Positions 1 to 8,679 of a stretch of 33,297 bases of DNA are shown piece after piece; the first letter of the stretch is position 1, and the number at the start of each line of letters is the position of its first letter. This DNA comes from JAJTHJ01 sp046316025 (GTDB lineage: Bacteria; Pseudomonadota; Gammaproteobacteria; Burkholderiales; Burkholderiaceae_F). Location of the stretch: contig JBKCXU010000020.1 of NCBI GenBank assembly GCA_046316025.1, positions 1 through 33,297 on the forward strand, given 5' to 3'. The notes under the pieces are model-generated. The model was not told where the DNA came from. It saw only the letters and a list, made by a program, of their open reading frames with translations, and made no database searches. Both the position numbers and the translations under genes were made by a program.

Positions 1-90
1 CGTGATGTACCTTGGTGTTCACCGTTGTTGGTTGGGGGTTGTCGGTTGCCGGTGCGAGCTTGGGATGCTTCGCTTCGGGGCTGCGGTCGT

Positions 91-177
91 CCCTCACCCC
101 AACCCCTCTCCCGGAGGGTGAGGGGCTATACAACCCTCTCCCGCCGGGAGAGGGTGGCGCGAAGCGCCGGGTGAGGG
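91..177. repeat. REP-like palindromic element (copy 1, divergent)
   Basis: The ends are inverted: CCCTCACCC at 91-99 pairs with GGGTGAGGG at 169-177. Inside is a perfect 9-bp stem, CCCTCTCCC (134-142) with GGGAGAGGG (146-154), on a 3-base loop. The sequence is C-rich then G-rich and resembles the elements at 3616-3699 and 13024-13105, but it is a diverged variant. No protein-coding gene is credible in 1-239. The element sits downstream of the AbgT-like gene stop, so it could end or protect that transcript; this is inference. Confidence 0.7.
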
Positions 178-239
178 AAGAGTGCCGGCCGCGGCTCGGC
201 GCCGGCGTACTTGGGAAAATCTCTTCGCACCGAACTCGC

Positions 240-1781
240 TTAGATTCCCCAGGGCAGGCCCAGCAGGTGCCACACCACCATCAGCGGCAGCCAGACCCCG
301 GCGATGATCAGCACATAGGGCAGCATCAGCGCGATCACGGTGCCCACGCCGGCGTCCTTGACGTACTTCTGGCAGAACACCACGATCATCGCGAAGTAGG
401 CGTTCAACGGCGTGATCGAGTTCATCGGCGAGTCGCCGACGCGGTAGGCGGCCAACACCGCCTCGGGCGAGACGCCGAGCTTCATCAGCAGCGGCACGAA
501 AATCGGCGCGAAGATCGCCCACTTGGGTATCGCGCCGGTGATGATCAGGTCGAGGATGTAGACCACCAGCACGAAGCCGATCAACAGCCACACCGCATCC
601 AGATTGGCTTGCTGCAAGATGTTGGCGAGCGAGATCGCCGCCAGCGGCGCCATGTTGGTGTAGTTGAAGTAGGCCAGAAACTGACTGATGATCAACAGCA
701 GGAAAATGAGGCCGCTTAATCCGGCGATCGCTTTCTGCACGGCGTTGATCACATCGACCGAGCCCTTCATCGTCTTGGCCCCGATGCCGAAGCCGATACC
801 GGAGGACAGAAACACGATCGCGATGGTCACGATCAGGCTGTTCATGAAGGGCGAACCGCTGACGATCGAGCCGGTCTCGGGGTTGCGCAGCGGCGCTCCG
901 GGCGGGAAGGTCAGCAGCCCGACGAAGGCGATGGCGAGCGCCAGCCCGATACCGGCAAAGCGCAGCCCGCGGTATTCGTCGGCGGTCAGCACGTTATCGC
1001 CCTCGACCACGTAGTCGCCGGTGTACTTGCCCAGCCGCGGCTCGATGATGCGCTCGGTCACGAACACGACGACGAAGACCATCACCAGAGTCGATGCGGC
1101 CGAGAACCACAGATTGGACGCCAGATCGATCGACTTGTTGGGGTCCAGCAGATGGATCGCGTCGTTGGTAATGCCGACGAGGATGCCGTCGACCGGCACG
1201 ATCAGCACGTTGACCAGAAACACGCTCGCCACCGCCGCGAAGGCCAGTGCCAGCCCGGCCAGCGGATGACGCCCGACGCTGATGAAGGCTGCCGCCGCCA
1301 GAGGGATCAGCACGAGATAGCCGGCGTCGGCCGCGATACTGGAGACGATGCCAATGGCCGCCAGGATGTAGGACAGCGCCCACCGGGGCGACACGATGAC
1401 GAGCTTGCGGATCAGCACCTTGACCAGCCCCGAGGCCTCCGCCACGCCGACGCCAACCATCGCCACGATGATCACGCCCACGGCCTGAAAACTCATGAAG
1501 TTGCTCACCACGCCGGTGAACATGAAGCGGATGCCCTCGGCGGTGAGCAGGCTGCGCGCCTCGGTGCGCACGGTTTCGAGCTTGTGCGTATCGGGATTGA
1601 TGACCTGATAGCTGATGCCCACCCCCAGCAGGTAGAAGATGTGCGACAGCACGATCACCACGCCGATCAGGATCAGGAAGATCACTACCGGGTGCGGCAC
1701 CTTGTTGCCGACGCGCTCGACCGTGTCGAGCACTTTCTGCATGCCGGTCTTCGGTCCGGCGGTGGCGGTGGCTTCGCTCAT
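240..1781 (-). CDS. AbgT-family transporter
   Basis: The product is a 513-residue multi-spanning inner-membrane protein of the AbgT family. Members include E. coli AbgT (p-aminobenzoyl-glutamate uptake) and MtrF/YdaH, reported to export sulfonamides. Visible family features are an N-terminal cytoplasmic stretch followed by a long hydrophobic helix (about 29-53), ADAGYLV near residue 151, and the C-terminal signature AYRVGDSPMNSITPLNAY, in which R447 and D450 match the essential Arg/Asp pair of MtrF. Length equals the family norm. The ATG at 1781 is chosen because AAGGAA lies just upstream and the protein then begins like its relatives; the frame stays open upstream but that part has no membrane-protein character. 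It is divergent from pepA. No abgA/abgB hydrolase genes adjoin it, so folate-breakdown uptake versus drug or dipeptide transport cannot be decided here. Confidence 0.9.
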   Translation of the reverse strand: MSEATATAGPKTGMQKVLDTVERVGNKVPHPVVIFLILIGVVIVLSHIFYLLGVGISYQVINPDTHKLETVRTEARSLLTAEGIRFMFTGVVSNFMSFQAVGVIIVAMVGVGVAEASGLVKVLIRKLVIVSPRWALSYILAAIGIVSSIAADAGYLVLIPLAAAAFISVGRHPLAGLALAFAAVASVFLVNVLIVPVDGILVGITNDAIHLLDPNKSIDLASNLWFSAASTLVMVFVVVFVTERIIEPRLGKYTGDYVVEGDNVLTADEYRGLRFAGIGLALAIAFVGLLTFPPGAPLRNPETGSIVSGSPFMNSLIVTIAIVFLSSGIGFGIGAKTMKGSVDVINAVQKAIAGLSGLIFLLLIISQFLAYFNYTNMAPLAAISLANILQQANLDAVWLLIGFVLVVYILDLIITGAIPKWAIFAPIFVPLLMKLGVSPEAVLAAYRVGDSPMNSITPLNAYFAMIVVFCQKYVKDAGVGTVIALMLPYVLIIAGVWLPLMVVWHLLGLPWGI

Positions 1782-1905
1782 GGGTGCTTCCTTTGCATGG
1801 GGATGGTCCTCTCCGGCATGGTCATAACGATTTGTGAACAGAATGTGACTGCGGCACAGCCGCCGCGCAGTTGAAGCAAAGACGCAAACCCGCTGGCGCG
1901 GACGG

Positions 1906-1933
1906 TTGCTTCTTGCTGAGTCCAAGTTATCAT
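1906..1933 (+). promoter_or_regulatory. Candidate sigma70 promoter of pepA
   Basis: A -35-like TTGCTT at 1906-1911 and a -10-like TATCAT at 1928-1933 are separated by 16 bases, about 80 bases before the pepA start. The -10 matches the consensus at five of six positions and the -35 only at its first three. The -10 lies inside the palindrome at 1922-1940. This is a pattern match only. Confidence 0.35.
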
Positions 1934-1940
1934 GACTTGG
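1922..1940. promoter_or_regulatory. Candidate operator palindrome, abgT-like/pepA divergent region
   Basis: CCAAGTTATCATGACTTGG is a near-perfect 19-bp inverted repeat with arms CCAAGT and ACTTGG. It lies between two divergent genes and covers the best -10 candidate for pepA, which is how a repressor site would be placed. Its size would suit a GntR- or MarR-type dimer, but no regulator gene is adjacent, so the cognate factor is unknown. Confidence 0.4.
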
Positions 1941-2013
1941 CCTCGGTAAACAATCGCGGCCGAAAAAAATTCCGGTTTGCCTCTCCCGCAAAACTCTCGA
2001 AAGCAGGTGCCCC

Positions 2014-3528
<1,515 letters not shown>

Positions 3529-3575
3529 GTCGCGATCACGCGCCTGCACTTCGAATGCAGCGGGCCTCCCCCAAC

Positions 3576-3739
3576 CCAACCCCGATCCATGAATATCGCG
3601 GAGTTGAAGCATCCACGCCCCCACCCCAGCCCTCCCCCGCAGGCGGGGGAGGGAGTAACCCCCTCCCCTGCGAAGCGGGGGAGGGTTGGGGTGGGGGCGC
3701 GAGCACGACGAGCCGGTACGGTTCTTGGGTCGGGGTTGG
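3576..3739. repeat. Large nested palindrome with REP-like core (copy 2)
   Basis: This fills most of the 307-bp gap between pepA and the SLC13-type gene. The core inverted repeat has arms 3616-3640 and 3675-3699 (C-rich then G-rich, around CCCTCCCCCGC). An outer pair, CCAACCCCGATCC at 3576-3588 and its 12/13 complement at 3727-3739, shares exactly the same centre, so the whole 164 bp forms one composite palindrome with poorly matched intermediate arms. The core is nearly identical to the copy at 13024-13105. I see no gene in the gap. It could end the pepA transcript by forming a strong hairpin, but no T-run follows it. Confidence 0.8.
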
Positions 3740-3835
3740 CTTGAGGCAAGGCCGCTTCGATCAAGGCGACGCAGAAATCTCTGCCCACCAGCGCGCCCTT
3801 CTTCCTCGCAATCTCTTCACTCGATAGGTATCCCC

Positions 3836-5647
3836 GTGAGCGAAGTCGCCATCCTGTTCACGATCATCGCCGCGGTGATCGTCCTGTTCGTCACCGAGAA
3901 GGTGCCCGTGGTGCTGGTGGCACTCGGCACGGCGTTGGCGCTGTACTTCACGGGCATCCTCGACTTCCGCGAGGCGCTCGCCGGGCTGGGCGACCCGACC
4001 ACGATCTTCATCGCCTCGCTGTTCGTGGTCAGCGCGGGGCTGGAGGCGGCGGGCGTGACCGCCTGGGCCGGCCAGTTCCTGATTGCCAAGGCCGGCGCCA
4101 GCCGTGCGCGGCAGTTGTCTCTGATCATGCTCGCCTGCGCGCTGCTGACCGCGCTGATCAGCTTGAACGGCGCGGTGGCCGCGCTGCTGCCGGTGGTGGT
4201 GGTGATGGCGGTGCGGCTGGCGCAGCCGCCGTCGCAACTGCTGATGCCGATGGTGTTCGCCTCGCACGCCGGCTCGCTGCTGGCGCTGACCGGCTCGCCC
4301 GTCAACGTGCTGGTGTCCGAAGCCTCGGCCGACGCCGGCACCGGGCAGTTCGGCTTCTTTGAGTTCGCCATCGTCGGCGTGCCGCTGCTGGTGGGCACGA
4401 TGGCGATCCTGATCTTCCTCGGCCGCTATCTGCTGCCGAAGACGAGCGGCGCGTCGATGCCGACCGATCTGTCCAAGCACGCGCGCACGCTCACCGAGCA
4501 GTATCGGCTCGACGCCGGCGTGTTCCAGTTGCGGGTACGGGCCTCGTCGCCGCTTCTGGGGCGGGCGACGAGCAGCGTGGACTGGAGCGTCTATCCCGGC
4601 CTGACCCTGCTCGGCGCGAAGAGCAGCAGCAGCGCGCGGCCGCTGGGCGAGACGGCACTCGCCGAAGGCGATCTGCTGCTGTTGCGCGGCGACGCACAGA
4701 CCGCCGCGCAACTGGCCACCGACCAGCACCTCGCCTTCGGCCCCGACGACAAGGACAGCGGCGTGGCCGATGCCCTCTTCAATCGCGCCTCGGGCCTGGC
4801 CGAAGTGGTGATCCCGCCGCGCTCGGCGCTGATCGGCCGCGAAATGTTCCCCGGCATGGTGACCGAAAGCGGCGACCTGCTGGTGCTGGCGATCCAGCGC
4901 CGCGGCGAAGACATCGGCCCCGGCGCGGTGAAGCTCGAAGTCGGCGACACGATGCTGCTGCAAGGCACCTGGAGCGCGCTCGACAAGCGGCTCGCCGACC
5001 CCGAGGTGCTGGTCGTCGATTCGCCCGACCTCGTCCGCCGGCAGGCGGTGCCGATGGGTGCGGGCGCCAAGGCGTCGATCGCCATCCTGCTCGGCATGGT
5101 GGCGGCTCTCGCCACCGGCGTGGTGCCGGCCGCTATCGCCGGCCTGTGCGCGGCGGGCGCGATGGTGCTGTTCCGCGTGCTGTCCGTCGAGCAGGCCTAC
5201 CGCTCGATCAACTGGACGACCGTGATCCTGGTCGGCGCGATGACGCCGCTGTCGGCGGCGATGATGCAAACGGGTGCCGCGCAGTTGCTGGCCGACCGAC
5301 TGGTGGCGATGGTCGGCGACGCCGGACCTTACGCGCTGCTGGCGGGCCTGTTTCTGCTGACGGCGGTGCTCGGGCAGTTGATCAGCAACACCGCGACTGC
5401 GCTGATCATCATCCCGATTGCCGTCGCGGCGGCGCTGGAACTGGGCGTCTCGCCGCAACCGGTGCTGATGAGCGTGTGTATCGCGGCGGCGGCGTCTTTC
5501 CTGACGCCGGTGGCCACCCCGGTCAACCTGATGATCATGGGGCCGGGCGGCTACAAGTTCGGCGACTACTGGAAGCTCGGCGGCGTGTGCATGGCCTGGT
5601 TCTTCGTGATGGCGGTGTTCTTCGTGCCGCTGGTCTGGCGGCTCTAG
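3836..5647 (+). CDS. SLC13-type (DASS) permease with two RCK_C/TrkA-C domains
   Basis: A 603-residue inner-membrane transporter. Hydrophobic helices occupy about 1-210, a soluble middle region (about 220-420) holds two TrkA-C-like ligand-binding domains (the first around VFQLRVRASSPLLGR, the second around EVVIPPRSALIGR), and helices resume to the end. SLC13-like half-sites are visible: ISLNGAVAALLP and TGSPVNVLVSE in the first half, LISNTATALIIIP and TPVNLMIMGPGGY in the second. Relatives carry sulfate, dicarboxylates or other anions with sodium; the substrate cannot be read here. The GTG at 3836 is preferred because AGG lies 7 bases upstream and the first helix follows at once; the upstream open frame runs through the repeat. 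An intrinsic terminator follows at 5689-5713. Confidence 0.88.
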   Translation: MSEVAILFTIIAAVIVLFVTEKVPVVLVALGTALALYFTGILDFREALAGLGDPTTIFIASLFVVSAGLEAAGVTAWAGQFLIAKAGASRARQLSLIMLACALLTALISLNGAVAALLPVVVVMAVRLAQPPSQLLMPMVFASHAGSLLALTGSPVNVLVSEASADAGTGQFGFFEFAIVGVPLLVGTMAILIFLGRYLLPKTSGASMPTDLSKHARTLTEQYRLDAGVFQLRVRASSPLLGRATSSVDWSVYPGLTLLGAKSSSSARPLGETALAEGDLLLLRGDAQTAAQLATDQHLAFGPDDKDSGVADALFNRASGLAEVVIPPRSALIGREMFPGMVTESGDLLVLAIQRRGEDIGPGAVKLEVGDTMLLQGTWSALDKRLADPEVLVVDSPDLVRRQAVPMGAGAKASIAILLGMVAALATGVVPAAIAGLCAAGAMVLFRVLSVEQAYRSINWTTVILVGAMTPLSAAMMQTGAAQLLADRLVAMVGDAGPYALLAGLFLLTAVLGQLISNTATALIIIPIAVAAALELGVSPQPVLMSVCIAAAASFLTPVATPVNLMIMGPGGYKFGDYWKLGGVCMAWFFVMAVFFVPLVWRL

Positions 5648-5688
5648 CCGCGCCGCACTGTCCGAACGGGCATTAACCTTTCCCATAC

Positions 5689-5713
5689 CCGCCGCATCCC
5701 GCGGCGGTCTTTT
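5689..5713 (+). terminator. Intrinsic terminator after the SLC13-type gene
   Basis: The stem CCGCCGC (5689-5695) pairs with GCGGCGG (5701-5707) over a 5-base loop and is followed by TCTTTT (5708-5713). It lies 42 bases after the permease stop and just before the ribosome site of the next gene, so it should separate the two transcripts at least partly. Confidence 0.7.
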
Positions 5714-5735
5714 CACCGCAAAGAGGAGCCACACC

Positions 5736-6197
5736 ATGACTAGCACCCCCACCACCCGCCGCGGCTTTGTCGCCACCGCCGCCGCCCTGGCTGCCACGGC
5801 CGCTGCGACCTCGGCCCAGGCGCAGACCCCTGCCAAGCCCGACGGCATGATCGAATTCACGCTGTTTCGCGCCGGTTTCATCGTCGGCGGCACCGGCGGC
5901 AGCGGCATACTGACTTTCAAGGACAACGGCTACAACCTGGGCATCGGCGGCGTCAGCTTCGGTGCCACCATCGGCGTGGCACGGATCGAAATGACGGGCG
6001 AGGTCTATAACCTGAAGCAGGCGAGCGACATCGAAGGCACCTACACCGCGGTCGGCGCCAGCGGCGCGATCGCCGGCGGCGCCGGGGTCGCGGAACTGCA
6101 AAACGCGCGTGGCGTGCGCCTGCGCGTCAGCGGGCGGCAGATCGGCCTGATGGTTTCGATCGACCTGTCCGGCCTGCAAATTACGCTGCGCAAGTAA
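5736..6197 (+). CDS. Small exported protein of unknown function with Tat-like signal
   Basis: A 153-residue protein with an N-terminal twin-arginine-type signal: TTRRGFVAT at 6-14, then an alanine-rich hydrophobic stretch ending near AQAQ at 28-31. The mature part (about 120 residues) is glycine-rich and looks beta-rich. It contains GGTGGSGILTFKDNGY, IGGVSFGATIGVARIEMTGEVYNL, IEGTYTAVGASGAIAGGAGVAELQN and a C-terminal amphipathic strand. It vaguely recalls the DUF1134/YSC84-like group of small envelope proteins, but I cannot assign it with confidence. The ATG at 5736 has a strong AAGAGGAG site upstream. It is apparently a single-gene unit, placed after a terminator and convergent with the lipoprotein gene that follows. 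Confidence 0.8.
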   Translation: MTSTPTTRRGFVATAAALAATAAATSAQAQTPAKPDGMIEFTLFRAGFIVGGTGGSGILTFKDNGYNLGIGGVSFGATIGVARIEMTGEVYNLKQASDIEGTYTAVGASGAIAGGAGVAELQNARGVRLRVSGRQIGLMVSIDLSGLQITLRK

Positions 6198-6208
6198 GCG
6201 GCGACGTC

Positions 6209-6240
6209 GGCGCGACGGGTGTCTGCCCCCTTGTCGCGCC
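6209..6240. terminator. Possible bidirectional terminator hairpin
   Basis: GGCGCGAC (6209-6216) pairs perfectly with GTCGCGCC (6233-6240) over a 16-base loop in the 45-bp gap between two convergent genes. No T-run accompanies it on either side, so termination is suggested only by position and stem strength. Confidence 0.35.
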
Positions 6241-6242
6241 GG

Positions 6243-6863
6243 CTATCCCGGTGCCGGCAGCGCCTTGATGTCGGCCGCCAACCGCACAAGGATCGCCCCC
6301 AGCGCGAGGTTGTAGCCGCGCACGAGTTCGGCGGGCGTCTGCTGCTTAAGCTCGACCCGCTGCTCGTAGCGACGCAGCAGAATCTCCCGCCCGCCCTGCC
6401 CGCTCGCCTGGCGCAGGCGGATGCGCACCGCCATCACCGCGGCGGCCGGCTGGCCCGGACGGAAGTCGCCATACAGCGCTTCGAAGTCGGCATCGATCAT
6501 GTAAGCCGGCGCCACAGCGGCGGCGGCGCCGGCCGGCAACGGCGCGGCGGCGACCGCGAACCAGGCCGCGATCCGATCGCCGAGCATCACGCCCGCCGGC
6601 ACCAGCAGCCGATGTTGAAAGTCGCCCTGGAAGCGGACCTCGTCGATCCGGTAGACGAGTTCGTCGCCGGCAAAACTGGCGGCGACCCGCACGCTGCCCA
6701 ATGCGTAGCGCGCAGCCGGTAACGAGCCCGCGACCGGCCCCGGCGCCGGCTCGATCGCATAGGTGGTGGGTGGCGGCGGCGCCGAGGGGGTGAGCGCGCA
6801 GCCGCTGAGCAGCGAGGCGCCGGCGAGCACGAGCGCCGCGCCCGCAACCGCGAAGACTTTCAT
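6243..6863 (-). CDS. ABC-type transport auxiliary lipoprotein (PqiC-like)
   Basis: A 206-residue predicted lipoprotein. The signal peptide ends in the lipobox LLSGC with the lipidated cysteine at residue 22. The mature part fits the ABC_trans_aux/PqiC family: TYAIEPAPG near the start, RIDEVRFQGDF in the middle and a C-terminal region with RRYEQRVELKQQTPAELVRGYN. In such systems a PqiC-type lipoprotein sits at the outer membrane and partners an MCE protein in moving lipids across the periplasm. The start overlaps the stop of the MlaD-like gene by 4 bases (ATGA), so the two are translationally coupled. It is the last gene of the four-gene MCE cassette. It is distinct from MlaC, which is absent. 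Confidence 0.85.
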   Translation of the reverse strand: MKVFAVAGAALVLAGASLLSGCALTPSAPPPPTTYAIEPAPGPVAGSLPAARYALGSVRVAASFAGDELVYRIDEVRFQGDFQHRLLVPAGVMLGDRIAAWFAVAAAPLPAGAAAAVAPAYMIDADFEALYGDFRPGQPAAAVMAVRIRLRQASGQGGREILLRRYEQRVELKQQTPAELVRGYNLALGAILVRLAADIKALPAPG

Positions 6864-7897
6864 TTGGCCTCCCCAGCCGGTTGCACCGGCAGTTGTACGG
6901 TTTTTGGCGGTGCGCTGAAGAGCAAGCCCGGCGGCCAGCGTTTGACCGCGTCGGTCAGCATGCGCAGGTTGACCAGCGTCTCGCGCAATTCGGCGAGCGC
7001 CGCCCGCAACGGCTCTTCGTTGTCGGCCAGCACGTGGTTGGCGCGGGCCTGCAACTGGTCCAAGCCAGCCAGGGCACGATCCAGTTCGCCGCTTTCGGCG
7101 AGCTTGCGCAGACGGGCGGCGATCACCGCCAGATCCTGCGGCGCGCTGTCGAAGGCCGGGTCGGACAGGATCTTGTTGAGGCGCGCGAACGAGGCGTCGA
7201 GCTTGGATGCGGCCAGCGTGCGGTCGATGCGCTCCATCGCGCTGCGCGAGGCCGCGAGCGTTGCCACCAGTTCGGTGCCGACTTTGTCCATCGGAAACGC
7301 CGTCAGGCGCTTATCCAGCGTCACCACCAGCCGGTTCAGGTTCTGACCCAGTTGCGCGATGTCGGCCTCGTCCAGACTGGCGAGAAAGCTCTGCGCGTTG
7401 GCGACGATCTGATTGGTGAGGCTGGGCGCCGAGGGCAGATACGGATACCTGGGCGTCCAAGTGAACGGCAGCGGCGGATTTTGCGCCGGGTCGAGAAAGT
7501 CCAGCCCGATGAACTGCTGGCCGGTCACACCCGCCAACTGCGTCTGGGCGCGCAGGCCGCGGCTGACGTAGGCGTCGTAGTCGCGCTCCGCCTCGGTTCG
7601 GCTCAAATTGTCGATGCGCATGCGCACCACGACGTAATTGGCGCGCGAGTCGAGCGGAATGTCAGCCTGGTAGGCGGAGGACAGAAAAATCTCGCTCACC
7701 TCGCCCACCCGCACGCCGCGAAACTGCACCGGCGCGCCGACCCCCAGGCCGGCCACCGATTCGTTGAAGTAAGTCTCGATGGTGGTACGCGGTAGGAACA
7801 GTGTCCGGCCGCCCAGCACGAAGAGCAGCACGAAAGCCAGCGTCAGGCTGGCAAGCACGAAAAGCCCGAGCCGGAAGTAATTGGGTTTGCCTGCCAT
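6860..7897 (-). CDS. MlaD-like MCE-domain protein
   Basis: A 345-residue periplasm-facing protein anchored by one N-terminal helix (about 6-30, FRLGLFVLASLTLAFVLLFV). A single MCE domain follows (about 38-120, including GLGVGAPVQFRGVRVGEVSEIFL). The long C-terminal part is helical and probably coiled-coil, with repeated leucine/alanine heptads (FLASLDEADIAQLGQNLNRL and onward). E. coli MlaD is about half as long and forms a hexameric ring that hands phospholipid to the ABC core; the extended C-terminus here could make a tube or needle, as proposed for longer MCE proteins. The ATG at 7897 follows the ATPase stop by only 3 bases, and the 3' end overlaps the lipoprotein gene. Substrate is presumably phospholipid or a related lipid, by family. 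Confidence 0.88.
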   Translation of the reverse strand: MAGKPNYFRLGLFVLASLTLAFVLLFVLGGRTLFLPRTTIETYFNESVAGLGVGAPVQFRGVRVGEVSEIFLSSAYQADIPLDSRANYVVVRMRIDNLSRTEAERDYDAYVSRGLRAQTQLAGVTGQQFIGLDFLDPAQNPPLPFTWTPRYPYLPSAPSLTNQIVANAQSFLASLDEADIAQLGQNLNRLVVTLDKRLTAFPMDKVGTELVATLAASRSAMERIDRTLAASKLDASFARLNKILSDPAFDSAPQDLAVIAARLRKLAESGELDRALAGLDQLQARANHVLADNEEPLRAALAELRETLVNLRMLTDAVKRWPPGLLFSAPPKTVQLPVQPAGEAK

Positions 7898-7900
7898 CGG

Positions 7901-8677
7901 TCAGCCTCCTGGCGCCGCGTGCGAAGCGTCGGCGCCGCGGTTGAAAAATTGTTTGACGAGCGGAATCGTGCTGGTATCGCGCAGCACAGCGGGCTTGCCC
8001 TCGGCGATGATGCTGCGCGACTTGGGATCGAGCATCACCGCGCGGTCGGCAATGGCGTAGATGCTTTGCAACTCGTGCGTGACCACCACGAAGGTCAGGC
8101 CCAGGTTGTCGCGCAGCGACAGAATCGTGCGGTCCAGATTGGCGCCGGTGATCGGGTCCAGTCCGGCCGAAGGTTCGTCCAGCAGCAGGATGTGCGAGCC
8201 CAAGGCCAGCGCGCGCGCGATGGCGGCGCGTTTGAGCATGCCGCCCGACAGCTCGGCCGGCATCAGCCGCTCGGCGTGCGACATCTCGACCGCCTTTAAC
8301 TGCATGCGCGCGGTGAGCGCCTTGGCGTCTTCAGGCAAGTCGGTGAACTCGTCGAGCGGGAAGCGCACGTTGTCGAGCACCGACAGCGAGCCGAAGAGCG
8401 CGCCGCTTTGGTACATCACGCCGAGCTTGCGTTGCAGGGCGGCGCGCGCCGCGGCGCCGGCGGTCACGATGTTCTCGCCCTCGATGTAGATGTTGCCCGC
8501 CATCGGCGCGTACAAGCCGATGATGTGCTTCATCAGGCTCGACTTGCCGCAGCCCGAGCCGCCCAGGATCACGACGATTTCGCCCGCCTGCACCTCGAAG
8601 GAGGCATCGTCGAGCAGCACCTTGCTGCCATAGCCCATGCGCAGATGCTCGACGCGGATCGCCGGCGCGCCTGCCAT
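7901..8677 (-). CDS. MlaF-like ABC transporter ATPase
   Basis: A 258-residue cytoplasmic ATP-binding subunit of the MCE lipid transporter. Walker A is GGSGCGKS (about 39-46). The signature is ELSGGMLKRAAIARAL, Walker B is ILLLDEPSAGLDP, and the H-loop is VVVTHEL. The pattern LSGGM with PITG after the D-loop is typical of MlaF/Mkl ATPases. I use the ATG at 8677. A TTG at 8683 would give two extra residues and a 4-base overlap with the permease stop, but TTG is rarer and no strong ribosome site favours either. Gene order permease-ATPase-MlaD-lipoprotein indicates one complex. Confidence 0.9.
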   Translation of the reverse strand: MAGAPAIRVEHLRMGYGSKVLLDDASFEVQAGEIVVILGGSGCGKSSLMKHIIGLYAPMAGNIYIEGENIVTAGAAARAALQRKLGVMYQSGALFGSLSVLDNVRFPLDEFTDLPEDAKALTARMQLKAVEMSHAERLMPAELSGGMLKRAAIARALALGSHILLLDEPSAGLDPITGANLDRTILSLRDNLGLTFVVVTHELQSIYAIADRAVMLDPKSRSIIAEGKPAVLRDTSTIPLVKQFFNRGADASHAAPGG

Positions 8678-8679
8678 GT

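Noticed and set aside
3761..5926. A 721-codon open frame on the minus strand opposite the SLC13-type gene
   Set aside because: It is antisense to a clear transporter, its translation is His/Arg/Gln-rich without domains, and high GC makes such empty frames common.
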